Part shown: in pieces, positions 1 through 10,151 of the stretch
Layout of the letters: each line of letters begins with the position of its first letter
Position numbering within the stretch: position 1 is the first letter of the stretch
DNA from: Akkermansiaceae bacterium
Lineage (GTDB): Bacteria > Verrucomicrobiota > Verrucomicrobiia > Verrucomicrobiales > Akkermansiaceae
DNA: 64,000 nucleotides
NCBI GenBank assembly: GCA_015062005.1
Contig: SUVL01000008.1
Span: forward strand, 28,301-92,300
Direction: 5' to 3'
The notes under the pieces: generated by a model
Databases searched by the model: none
Told to the model about the DNA's origin: nothing
The model's input: only the letters and a program-made list of their open reading frames with translations
Translations under genes and position numbers: made by a program

Positions 1-377
1 GCCGGGGTCACACCGATGGCGATATCCACCGTCCCGATGGAGCCGGGAAGCACGGTGAATTCTTCGTGCGTGGCGGCCACGTAGTCGAGCGTGTGGCTGT
101 CGAAGACGTAGGCATCAATCTTTTTGTGCTTCAAATCATCGTAGGCGGTGTGGTGGCTGCTGAAATAGCCGGGGCGCGCCTTCGGCAGTTTCTCTTCACC
201 AACGTACATGGACTTGGCACCCAGTGCCAGCCCCACCCTGAAATCCGGAGAGTTCAAATCTTCTATCTTTGCAGCTCCGGGCTCCGTGTTCAGGTAAGGA
301 ATATCATCGCAGGAGGAGAGATTTCCCGCCAGGAGCGCGCAAGCCAGGAGGCCCGCTGTGGATAATGACTTCTTCAT
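1..377 (-). CDS. Partial solute-binding lipoprotein (ABC transporter type), cut by window edge
   Basis: Reading leftwards from an ATG at 377, an open frame runs off the left edge (about 125 codons). It starts with a Lys-rich n-region and hydrophobic segment ending in LSSC (Cys23), a lipoprotein signal, so the product should be anchored outside the inner membrane. The later text (KIDAYVFDSHTLDYVAA, then a Gly-Val-Thr-Pro stretch) resembles the hinge region of amino-acid-type periplasmic binding proteins, where a predicted 'mimic' residue run is followed by a ligand-independent IGV strand. The substrate cannot be told from the fragment. It could also be fused to a permease domain, as in some GlnH-GlnP fusions; the missing part lies outside the window. 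Confidence 0.7.
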   Translation of the reverse strand, partial: MKKSLSTAGLLACALLAGNLSSCDDIPYLNTEPGAAKIEDLNSPDFRVGLALGAKSMYVGEEKLPKARPGYFSSHHTAYDDLKHKKIDAYVFDSHTLDYVAATHEEFTVLPGSIGTVDIAIGVTP

Positions 378-452
378 GCCGAATGGTGGATTTTACGCGC
401 AGATTCTACACACATTCCTGTACAAATGCCAGCAAAAAGCCGTTTATAACAG

Positions 453-486
453 AAAAAGGCAGATGCCCGGAGAAGCATCTGCCTTT
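453..486 (-). terminator. Rho-independent terminator of guaA
   Basis: Arms ggcagatgc (458-466) and gcatctgcc (475-483) pair around an 8-base loop. On the minus strand the hairpin is followed by TTTTT. It lies just after the guaA stop codon. Confidence 0.85.
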
Positions 487-506
487 CTGACTCAGGGGAA
501 ATCTCC

Positions 507-2030
507 TTACTCCCACTCAATGGATGCCGGCGGCTTGGTGCTCACATCGTAGAGCACGCGGTTGATGCCGGAAACCTCGTTCAGAATGCGGTTGGAGGCC
601 TCGCGCAGCAGCTCGTAGGGCAGCTGCACCCAGTCGGCGGTCATGGCGTCCTCGGAGACGATGGCGCGCAGGTTGGTGGCAAACTCGTAGGAGCGCTCGT
701 CGCCCTTCACGCCCACCGTCTTCACGGGGATGAGGCCGGCGTAGGCCTGCCAGCACTTGTCGTACCAGTCCCACTTGCGCAGCGTGCCGATGAAGATGGC
801 ATCGCATTCGCGGATGATATCCAGGCGTTCCTTGGTGACCTCGCCCGGGCAGCGCACGGCCAGGCCGGGGCCGGGGAAGGGGTGGCGCCACAGGATGTCG
901 TGCGAGATACCCATGGAGGCACCCAGCTCGCGTACTTCGTCCTTGAACAGGAAGGCCAGCGGCTCAATCACCTTGCCTTCCTCCTGCATCTTGAGCACGC
1001 GCTCCACGCGGTTGTGGTGGGTCTTGATGACGGAGGCCTTGCTCTTGGCGTTGGAGGCGCTTTCAATCACGTCCGGGTACAGGGTGCCCTGGGCCAGCAT
1101 CTCGGCATCGCCCACGGCATCCCAGAACACATCAATGAACAGGTTGCCGATGATGCGGCGCTTCTTCTCAGGAGCGGTCTCGCCGGCCAGGGCGGCCAGG
1201 AATCGCTCGCTGGCATCCACGGTCTCAATCTTCACGCCCATGCGCTCAAAATTGGCCTGCACCTCCTTGGCTTCGTCCTTGCGCAGCAGGCCGTTGTCCA
1301 CGAAGATGCAGCGCACATTCACACCGGCTTCGTGCAGCAGCACGGCCAGCACGGTGCTGTCCACACCGCCGGAAACACCGCAGACCACCTGCTTGTCGCC
1401 CACCTTGGCGCGGATGTCTTCGATGAGCTCGCGCTTGAAGTCGCCAATGTCGAACTTAGCCAGGTTTGTGGCGTAGGAAAGGAAATTCTTCAGGATGGTG
1501 CGACCCTCGTGGGAGTGGGTCACCTCCGGGTGGAACTGGATACCGAACATCTGCTCGCCCCACTGCAGGGAAACCGGCACGCCCTCGCTGTTGCGGGCAA
1601 TCACGCGGCAGTTATCGGCCAGGTGGTCCACTGTGTCGGAGTGGCTCATCCACACCTGGGAGGACGGGCTCATATCTGCATACAGTCCCTCCAGCTTCTC
1701 CGGCACCAGGGCGGCGGGGCCGTACTCGCGCTTGTTGCTGGGGCGCACCGTGCCGCCCGTCTTGATGTTCAGGAGTTGCATGCCGTAGCACACGCCCAGC
1801 ACCGGCACACCAAAGCTGGTGAGCCACTCAAAATCAATATCCGGAGCATCCGGTTCCGATGTGCTGCGCGGGCCGCCGGAAAGGATGATGGCGCCCGGCT
1901 CGCTGATTTCATGCAGGTCCTCCAGCGCATACAGCTTGGCGAGGAAGCCCAGCTCACGCACGCGGCGCACAATCAGCTGCGTGTACTGTGAGCCGTAGTC
2001 GATAACGGCAACTATGTGTTTGGGGGTCAT
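507..2030 (-). CDS. guaA: GMP synthase (glutamine-hydrolysing)
   Basis: Cytosolic enzyme converting XMP, glutamine and ATP to GMP in purine synthesis. The 507 residues match the usual one-chain form. The class I glutaminase comes first, with nucleophile Cys81 in GVCYGMQ and the His167/Glu169 pair in FHPEV. The ATP-pyrophosphatase follows, with P-loop VSGGVDST at about 219-226. The C-terminal dimerisation domain ends in KPPASIEWE, the normal terminus, so the gene is intact. The start is the ATG at 2030, a few bases after a good promoter (2045-2073), and the gene has its own terminator, so it looks monocistronic. The hairpin-array cassette begins directly upstream of its -35 box. Confidence 0.97.
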   Translation of the reverse strand: MTPKHIVAVIDYGSQYTQLIVRRVRELGFLAKLYALEDLHEISEPGAIILSGGPRSTSEPDAPDIDFEWLTSFGVPVLGVCYGMQLLNIKTGGTVRPSNKREYGPAALVPEKLEGLYADMSPSSQVWMSHSDTVDHLADNCRVIARNSEGVPVSLQWGEQMFGIQFHPEVTHSHEGRTILKNFLSYATNLAKFDIGDFKRELIEDIRAKVGDKQVVCGVSGGVDSTVLAVLLHEAGVNVRCIFVDNGLLRKDEAKEVQANFERMGVKIETVDASERFLAALAGETAPEKKRRIIGNLFIDVFWDAVGDAEMLAQGTLYPDVIESASNAKSKASVIKTHHNRVERVLKMQEEGKVIEPLAFLFKDEVRELGASMGISHDILWRHPFPGPGLAVRCPGEVTKERLDIIRECDAIFIGTLRKWDWYDKCWQAYAGLIPVKTVGVKGDERSYEFATNLRAIVSEDAMTADWVQLPYELLREASNRILNEVSGINRVLYDVSTKPPASIEWE

Positions 2031-2044
2031 AATGTGTGGGGAGT

Positions 2045-2073
2045 ATTGTAGCAGATAGGTATAGGCCTTGCAA
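2045..2073 (-). promoter_or_regulatory. Sigma70-type promoter of guaA
   Basis: On the minus strand: TTGCAA, 17-base spacer, TACAAT, with the guaA start about 15 bases beyond the -10 box. The first hairpin of the neighbouring array starts within two bases of the -35, so the cassette sits tightly against this promoter. Confidence 0.7.
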
Positions 2074-2074
2074 G

Positions 2075-2930
2075 CCTAATCGCCACGAGCAACGCGAGTG
2101 GCGATTAGCATCCCCGAGCGCAGCGAGGGGATTTCATACGCCCGCAGGGCGTATTTCATACCGCAGCTGTGCTGCGGTATTTTCATACTTGCGCAGCAAG
2201 TATTTCATTGAGCGAAGCGACAAGTTACCGCTGCCAAAGCAGCGGTACTACCGATGGTGCGAGCCTTATCCCATTTGCCCGCATTGGGAAACAATAGGAA
2301 ACATTATCCTTGCCATTAAGATAGCGAAAAGCTATTATCCCAACATCATGAAACAGGATAAGCTGGCAGACTACTCACTTCAACTTGCGCGTGCATCAAT
2401 GGAATATGCCCAGCACCTTCACGGTTATGGCGCCAAGAAAGACCAGTTTTTACGAGCTTCATCCGCCATAGGCGCTAACATTGCTGAAGCCAGGTATGGC
2501 AATGGCCCGGCTGATTTTGTCAACAAGCTCCATACAGCTCTGAAAGAGTGCAACGAAACCAAGTTCTGGCTGGAATTGTTTACTCCGGAAACGGAAGAGC
2601 AGGCTGCGGAATTGAAGAAGATGAAAAGGCTGAATGGAAATATCATGCGGATGCTGATTCAGTCGATTAATACGGTGAAAGCTCGCCCGGACTGGAAGAG
2701 ATAATGTTTCCTATGATTTCCCAATGCGGGCTGTTGAAATAGGCCCGGCTCCATCGGCAGTACCGCTGCTTTGGCAGCGGTAACTTGTCGCTGCGCTCAA
2801 TGAAATACTTGCTAGCGCAAGTATGTAAATACCGCCCTGCCGGGCGGTATGAAAGCCGGGCTGCGCCCTGCATGAAATACGCCCGCTGGGCGGGCGTATG
2901 AAATCCCCCGGACCTGGGGGCCCGGGGGAT
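2075..2930. mobile_element. Hairpin-array cassette around a four-helix-bundle gene
   Basis: The left flank carries small perfect or near-perfect palindromes at 2075-2109, 2110-2132, 2136-2154, 2158-2180, 2185-2203 and 2226-2247, separated by TTTCATA-type spacers. The right flank carries the mirror set at 2761-2782, 2805-2824, 2829-2850, 2877-2899 and 2903-2930. The signature ttcattgagcgaagcgac (2204-2221) recurs inverted at 2787-2804 with one change. An inner box starting cccgcattgggaaa (2278-2309) recurs inverted at 2701-2730. The two flanks are therefore inverted copies of about 200 bases whose hairpin loops and arms have drifted while staying palindromic. The only gene inside is the 118-residue four-helix-bundle protein. 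The layout recalls rRNA intervening sequences (long stem plus S23/IVP gene), but here it is intergenic. Calling it mobile is inference. Confidence 0.6.
2348..2704 (+). CDS. Four-helix-bundle protein (S23/IVP-like)
   Basis: A 118-residue all-helical protein starting MKQDKLADYSLQLARAS. It carries the family hallmark FLRASSAIGANIAEA at about 34-48 (the usual form is an R/A-S-I-P/G-x-N-I-A-E block) and a later LKECNETKFWLELF helix. This is the 23S rRNA intervening-sequence protein family, also related to the Avd accessory proteins of diversity-generating retroelements; no reverse transcriptase is nearby. The family is thought to form pentamers that bind nucleic acid, but its cellular role is unclear. 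A longer in-frame reading exists upstream, but it runs through the hairpin array, so I chose the ATG at 2348, just inside the inner repeat box. The gene fills the space between the two inverted arrays. Confidence 0.85.
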   Translation: MKQDKLADYSLQLARASMEYAQHLHGYGAKKDQFLRASSAIGANIAEARYGNGPADFVNKLHTALKECNETKFWLELFTPETEEQAAELKKMKRLNGNIMRMLIQSINTVKARPDWKR

Positions 2931-2944
2931 GGAAGACGGCAAAA

Positions 2945-5524
<2,580 letters not shown>

Positions 5525-5618
5525 GCAGGTGTGATGCTATCTGGCAGGATAAACGTTCAAAAATATTATGCGAAGTTGTAATTTGCTTTCCGGCTTTTCC
5601 GGGGCAGGGAGGGGTGTG

Positions 5619-7589
5619 CTAGGAATTCCACAGCTGAATCAGCTCCTGGGGCAGGGTGGTGAGGAAACGGGAGGGTGGGGAGTACTGGGCGTCGTAGCTG
5701 CGGCCGTTGTAGCGCGGGAAGGAGAGGTAGAGCTGGTCCTGCGCCCGGGTGACCGCAACGTAGAAGAGGCGGGTTTCTTCCTCGATATCGGCGGTGGAGC
5801 CGCTTTCGATGACGCGACGGTGGGGGAACTGCCCTTCGCCCAGGAAGATGATGAAGACGATTTTCCACTCCAGCCCCTTGGCCTGGTGGATGGTGGAAAG
5901 GGTGACGGTATCGGCATCGGCCTCGGTGGCGGTATCGACCTCGCTGAGCAGGGCGATGGAGGCGAGGAAGTCATCCAGGTTCTCCTCGGTGCCCAGGTTG
6001 CGGGTAATCTGGGCGAGGTCCTCGGCGCGCTCGTCGAAGTTGTCGTAGGCGTGGGTGAAGTAGGGGTTGAGGTAGGTGATGACGCTGCGCACGAGCTCGG
6101 CAGGCAGCGGGGTGTGCTCCGCATCCGGGTGCAGTGAGTCCATGAGGGCAAGGAAACCGCTCCAGTGCGGGCGCACGGCGGGAGCCACCTTCACCGCAGG
6201 CTCGGCAAACACGCTGCTGTGGGGGACACTGAGGGTGACCTGGCCGGGATGGGCGGCAGCCCAGGCCTCGTAGGCGGCGAGCCACTGGGCCCAGATGCGG
6301 GTGGCAGTGGCTTCTCCCACGCGCGGAAAGGTGCCGACGATGCGGCGGAAGGCGATTTCATCGCGCGGGTTGCAGAGGAGGCGCAGGAAGGCGATGACAT
6401 CCTTCACATGGGCCTGCTCAAAGAAGCGCAGGCCGCTGGTGATGCGGAAGGGGATGTGGGCGCGGGTGAGCTCCATCTGCACGTCCATGCTGTGGAAGTG
6501 GGCGCGGTAGAGTACGGCGATATCGCTGCCGGGTATGCCGGAGCCCATGAGGTCATCGATGCGGCGGGCCACCCAGGCGGCCTCAGTGCGGTTATCGGGG
6601 GCGGGGATAACCACCGGCTTGAAGCTGCTGCCGCTGCGGGCCGCCTGCAGGTCCTTGGGAATCTGGTTTTCGTTCTGCGCGATAGCGGCGTTGGAGAGCT
6701 CAAGAATGGGGGGCAGGCTGCGGTAGTTGGTGGTGATGCGGTACACGGCAGCCTGGGGGTAGGTTTCGCGGAAGTGGAGGATGTGCTCCACATCGGCCCC
6801 GCGCCAGGAGTAGATGCTCTGCGCGTCATCGCCCACGGCCATGAGGTTGCTGCCGGGGCCGCCGGCCAGGAGCTGCACGATGCGGTCCTGCGGGGTGTTG
6901 GTGTCCTGGTACTCATCCACCAGCACATGGCGGAAGCGGTCCTGCAGGTCGGCGCGGATGTCGGCGTGCTCCTCCAGCAGGCGCAGGAGATTGGTGAGCA
7001 GGTCATCGAAATCCATGACGTTGAGGGCAAGCTTGCGGGCGGTGTATTCGGTGTAGATTTTGCCGATGATTTCCTCGTGCTGCTCCAGGTAGGGGTAATC
7101 GGTGCTGAGCACGCGGTGCCAGTCGGTGGCGGTGTTCACAGCGAGGCTGTGCAGGGAGAGCAGGAGCTCCGGCTTGGGGAAGCGGTCGGCTTTGGTCATC
7201 TTGCCGGCAAACTGCTTTACCAGGTTTTTCATGAGGGCGCGCTGGTCGTCCGAATCGAAGATGGTGAAGCCGGGCTGGTAGCCCAGGCGGGTGGCGTGGC
7301 GCCGCAACAGGCGGTTCGCTATGGAGTGGAAGGTGCCGCTCCAGAGCTGGCCGGCATCCGCCCCGGTGAGGGCGGTGACGCGCTCCAGCATTTCGCGGGC
7401 GGCTTTGTTGGTGAAGGTGAGCAGCAGAATGCGCCAGGGAGCCACGCCGTGCTCCAGCAGCCAGGCCACGCGGTAGGTGAGGGTGCGGGTCTTGCCGCTG
7501 CCTGCACCGGCGATGACGAGTGCCTGCGCAGCGGTGGTGGTGACGGCGGCGTATTGCTCCGGGTTCAGTTCTGCGGCGTAGTCGTGCAC
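5619..7589 (-). CDS. UvrD/PcrA-type DNA helicase (superfamily 1)
   Basis: A 3'-5' ATP-dependent DNA helicase for repair or replication restart. It shows Walker A AGAGSGKT at 27-34, DEYQDTN (motif II), QSIYSWRGAD (motif III), TTNYRS (motif IV) and STIHQAKGLEW (motif V), with VAVTRAQDQLYLS near the end. The frame extends upstream to 7739, but that part overlaps the preceding gene and its terminator, so I chose the GTG at 7589, which begins the conserved LNPEQYAAV block. At 656 residues it is slightly shorter than typical UvrD/PcrA and lacks their C-terminal Tudor-like tail. UvrD, PcrA or Rep cannot be separated from the sequence alone. Confidence 0.9.
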   Translation of the reverse strand: MHDYAAELNPEQYAAVTTTAAQALVIAGAGSGKTRTLTYRVAWLLEHGVAPWRILLLTFTNKAAREMLERVTALTGADAGQLWSGTFHSIANRLLRRHATRLGYQPGFTIFDSDDQRALMKNLVKQFAGKMTKADRFPKPELLLSLHSLAVNTATDWHRVLSTDYPYLEQHEEIIGKIYTEYTARKLALNVMDFDDLLTNLLRLLEEHADIRADLQDRFRHVLVDEYQDTNTPQDRIVQLLAGGPGSNLMAVGDDAQSIYSWRGADVEHILHFRETYPQAAVYRITTNYRSLPPILELSNAAIAQNENQIPKDLQAARSGSSFKPVVIPAPDNRTEAAWVARRIDDLMGSGIPGSDIAVLYRAHFHSMDVQMELTRAHIPFRITSGLRFFEQAHVKDVIAFLRLLCNPRDEIAFRRIVGTFPRVGEATATRIWAQWLAAYEAWAAAHPGQVTLSVPHSSVFAEPAVKVAPAVRPHWSGFLALMDSLHPDAEHTPLPAELVRSVITYLNPYFTHAYDNFDERAEDLAQITRNLGTEENLDDFLASIALLSEVDTATEADADTVTLSTIHQAKGLEWKIVFIIFLGEGQFPHRRVIESGSTADIEEETRLFYVAVTRAQDQLYLSFPRYNGRSYDAQYSPPSRFLTTLPQELIQLWNS

Positions 7590-7615
7590 AGCTTCAATGA
7601 TGAAAGATGAATCTT

Positions 7616-7656
7616 GAAATAAAAATCCGCCCCTTCGCGGGGAAGGAAGGGGCGGA
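7616..7656 (-). terminator. Rho-independent terminator after the OmpA-like gene
   Basis: Arms tccgcccctt (7626-7635) and aaggggcgga (7647-7656) pair, followed on the minus strand by TTTTTATTT. It separates the OmpA-like gene from the helicase and supports the later helicase start. Confidence 0.85.
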
Positions 7657-7680
7657 GGAGGAAATTGAACCCAGGGAGGA

Positions 7681-9108
7681 TTAATTCTCGAAGTCGAGAT
7701 AGATTTCAGCGCGGCGGTTTTCACCGCGGATGTAGTCAATCTGCTCGGTGGTGTCTTCCGTGGTGTAGAAGCGGCGGGGCTGGCTCTTGCCCATACCCTC
7801 CGTGGAAATCTGCTTTCCTTCCACCCCGAAGGATACCAGGGCGTCCTTCACGGCGTTGGCGCGGCGGATGGAGAGCTCCAGGTTGTATTTCTCGGAGCCT
7901 ACGTCATCGGTGTGGCCGCTGATTTGCAGCACACCCTTGCTGGCCTTGAGCAGCTCGGCCACAATCTGCAGCTGGCGCATGGAACGCGGGGTAAGCACCG
8001 ATTCGTTGAAGCCGAAGAAGAGGGCCAGGGAGTCGCCTCCCTTCGGGTTCTTCACGATGGGGAAGTAGTGGCCACCTTCCTCCGTGGCGATGCTTTCGTA
8101 GCTGCTCAGCAGGGCATCCAGCGCCACAGCCTTGACGCGCCAGTCATTCTTCTCCGTGCGGGTGAGCTCCATGCCCACATTGGCCGGGCGGGGGGAGATG
8201 GGGGAGAGCACGTACACGAGGTAGCCGGCGTTGTTTTCAGTGGTAAAGGTGTTGCGGATGGGAGCCTGCTCGCGCAGCTTGAATTCGCCTTCCTCGAAAA
8301 TCATGCAGAGGCCGGCCACGGTGGCATCAGAAACATCGCTGCCGGTCACCATGGTGCGGGCCACGGTCATGTTGCCGCGTCGCACGGCTTCCACAAAGCC
8401 TTCCGCCACGGTGATGGAGTCGGCTCCGGGTTCGAGCCTGGTCTTATCGGAGGAGGAAACCTTGGCGGATTCAATGAAGGTCTTGCCGTCCTTCTGGGTG
8501 ACGACGTCGATGAGGAGGTCCTGGCCGCCGGCTTCGGCCACCAGGCGGTAGCGGGTCACGCGGTCGCCATTGGGGCGGCGGCTGTTGCCCACTTCTTCCA
8601 CAGCCTTCACCTTGTTGCGGGTACCCCAGGCGGCAAGCTGCTCTGCTGCTTCCTGGGTGATTTCGCCCTTTTCCAGCAGGTTCTTGAGGGCGGCGGCCGG
8701 GTCCTTGGCGGTGAGCACCGCAGCGGCGGTGAGGGCGGACTTGTGCTCAGCGTTGCGCGGCTTCACCGGAAGCTCGATTTCCTCCGGTTGCGGCTCTGGT
8801 GCCGGCTGTGGCTCTGGCGCCGGTGCCGGCTCTGGGCCCGGGGCGGGCTCCGGTTCCGGGGTGACTACCGGTTCGGGTTGCGGCTCGGGCTCCGGGGCGG
8901 GGGCAGGTGCCGGTTCGCCCTTGGGTTCATCGGTGGGGGTGGGAGCCGGTGTGGGTTCCGGAGTGGCGGCTGTGGTTGTGGCTGCTGCCTGGGCTGCGGC
9001 TTCATCGGCCTGGACATTGGCGCGGTGCTTGAGCAGCATGAACACGCCGGCGCATACTCCGAGTGTGGCCAGGAAGGCGCAGAGGAAAAGGATAATGTTG
9101 CGTTTCAT
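7681..9108 (-). CDS. OmpA-family peptidoglycan-binding protein with Pro-rich linker
   Basis: The 475 residues comprise an N-terminal membrane anchor (about 4-27) and a long linker (about 45-115) built from PEP/APEP repeats, likely a stiff periplasm-spanning spacer. A middle region with no family I can name follows, then a C-terminal OmpA domain (about 365-475). The domain shows the peptidoglycan-contact pattern ISGHTDDVGSEKYNLELSIR and RRAEIYLDF. The protein is probably anchored in the inner membrane and contacts the cell wall. It lies 15 bases downstream of the M23 peptidase gene, so both are probably one cell-envelope operon ended by the terminator at 7616-7656. Confidence 0.88.
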   Translation of the reverse strand: MKRNIILFLCAFLATLGVCAGVFMLLKHRANVQADEAAAQAAATTTAATPEPTPAPTPTDEPKGEPAPAPAPEPEPQPEPVVTPEPEPAPGPEPAPAPEPQPAPEPQPEEIELPVKPRNAEHKSALTAAAVLTAKDPAAALKNLLEKGEITQEAAEQLAAWGTRNKVKAVEEVGNSRRPNGDRVTRYRLVAEAGGQDLLIDVVTQKDGKTFIESAKVSSSDKTRLEPGADSITVAEGFVEAVRRGNMTVARTMVTGSDVSDATVAGLCMIFEEGEFKLREQAPIRNTFTTENNAGYLVYVLSPISPRPANVGMELTRTEKNDWRVKAVALDALLSSYESIATEEGGHYFPIVKNPKGGDSLALFFGFNESVLTPRSMRQLQIVAELLKASKGVLQISGHTDDVGSEKYNLELSIRRANAVKDALVSFGVEGKQISTEGMGKSQPRRFYTTEDTTEQIDYIRGENRRAEIYLDFEN

Positions 9109-9123
9109 AACGGGAAGGGGGTA

Positions 9124-9975
9124 TCAGAGAAATTGTGAAGGATTGACGGGGATGGTGCCTGCGGGCAGCTTGGCTGCCGGGGAAATGGGTTGCTGCATAG
9201 CGGCTTCGCGCACGCGCAGGCGGCGCACGGTGCCGTACGGGTCCGGCACTGCGGGTGCCGGATGGCTGGCCAGGAGCTCCTGCGGATTCAGGCGGTTCAT
9301 GGTGCCGCTGGTGCTGTAGGCGCGCTGGCCTGCTTCTGTGCAGGAGGAGGCAATGGCTTCGAAATGCAGGTGGGCCAGGTAGTGGCCATTGGCCGTACCC
9401 ACGGTGCCGATGGGTTCTCCCCGGCCTACGAAGCGCCCCACGTTCACGATGCTCTTATCGAGGTGGGCGTAGAGGGTCTGGATGATGCGGCCGTCTCCGG
9501 GCAGGCGGTGAGCCAGTACCACTACCTTGCCCCATTCCGGCGAGGGTTCTCCGCTGTAGACTACCAGGCCGCGGGCGGCGGCATTCACCGGCAGCCCCAG
9601 GTCGGTGTTCTCGCCGCCGATGCCGTTGATGTCGCTCCCGGTGTGGTGCCCGCCGCGTTTTTCATTGGGCGTGTTGAAGGGCTGGGCGTCATACACAAAA
9701 CCGCCCGTGGCTGTGCCGCAGGGTGATTGGAAGCCATCTGCCACGGGTACGAGGGCCAGCTGGTGCGGGGTGAGCAGCACCAGCCCCGGCTGCAGCTCGG
9801 CTGCCAGGGTGGACGGCGGTACATCCTGGCCATAGATGCCCGCTGTGGCGGGTGAAACGGGGGCTTCTTCCCCATCATTGTTCAGGTGCGCAATAACGCC
9901 CACGCCAATGGCTCCCAAGCCGAGGAGCCCTAGCGTAAACCAATGCAGGGGAGTAAGGATGCGCTTTCCTGACAT
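9124..9975 (-). CDS. M23 family metallopeptidase, membrane anchored
   Basis: The 283 residues start with a membrane segment at about 12-30, then carry a lysostaphin-type (LytM) zinc peptidase domain at about 90-210. The zinc ligands fit the family pattern: His111 and Asp115 in HTGSD, and His204 in AHLHFE, with His202 beside it as catalytic base. The metal site is complete, so an active cell-wall endopeptidase is likely, unlike the degenerate EnvC/NlpD activators. It is followed at once by the OmpA-like peptidoglycan-binding gene, consistent with a role in wall remodelling. Confidence 0.88.
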   Translation of the reverse strand: MSGKRILTPLHWFTLGLLGLGAIGVGVIAHLNNDGEEAPVSPATAGIYGQDVPPSTLAAELQPGLVLLTPHQLALVPVADGFQSPCGTATGGFVYDAQPFNTPNEKRGGHHTGSDINGIGGENTDLGLPVNAAARGLVVYSGEPSPEWGKVVVLAHRLPGDGRIIQTLYAHLDKSIVNVGRFVGRGEPIGTVGTANGHYLAHLHFEAIASSCTEAGQRAYSTSGTMNRLNPQELLASHPAPAVPDPYGTVRRLRVREAAMQQPISPAAKLPAGTIPVNPSQFL

Positions 9976-10080
9976 GTCGCGCTAATTATACTGTCAATCC
10001 CACCGTCTGACAAGCCTAAAGAGTGATGAGTGAATAGTGAATCGTGAAGAAGTGGTGACATACAGCCGCGCCGCAGCTCT

Positions 10081-10114
10081 AAAACAAACCCGCGCGGCCG
10101 GATAACCGCGCGGG
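10081..10114 (-). terminator. Rho-independent terminator of tkt
   Basis: Arms cccgcgcgg (10089-10097) and ccgcgcggg (10106-10114), followed on the minus strand by TTTGTTTT. Confidence 0.85.
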
Positions 10115-10151
10115 GAATATGGAAAACTGTTCACTATTCCTTATGCCCTAT

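Noticed and set aside
2036..2347. Longer reading frame in front of the four-helix-bundle gene
   Set aside because: It reads straight through the hairpin array; the family match begins only at the ATG at 2348.
2348..2704. Diversity-generating retroelement
   Set aside because: The four-helix-bundle protein resembles Avd accessories, but no reverse transcriptase or template/variable repeat is visible.
2075..2930. rRNA intervening sequence proper
   Set aside because: The cassette carries an IVP-type gene and paired flanks, but no 23S rRNA sequence surrounds it.
6165..7610. Long open frame opposite the helicase
   Set aside because: Shadow frame of the helicase gene; no recognisable domain.
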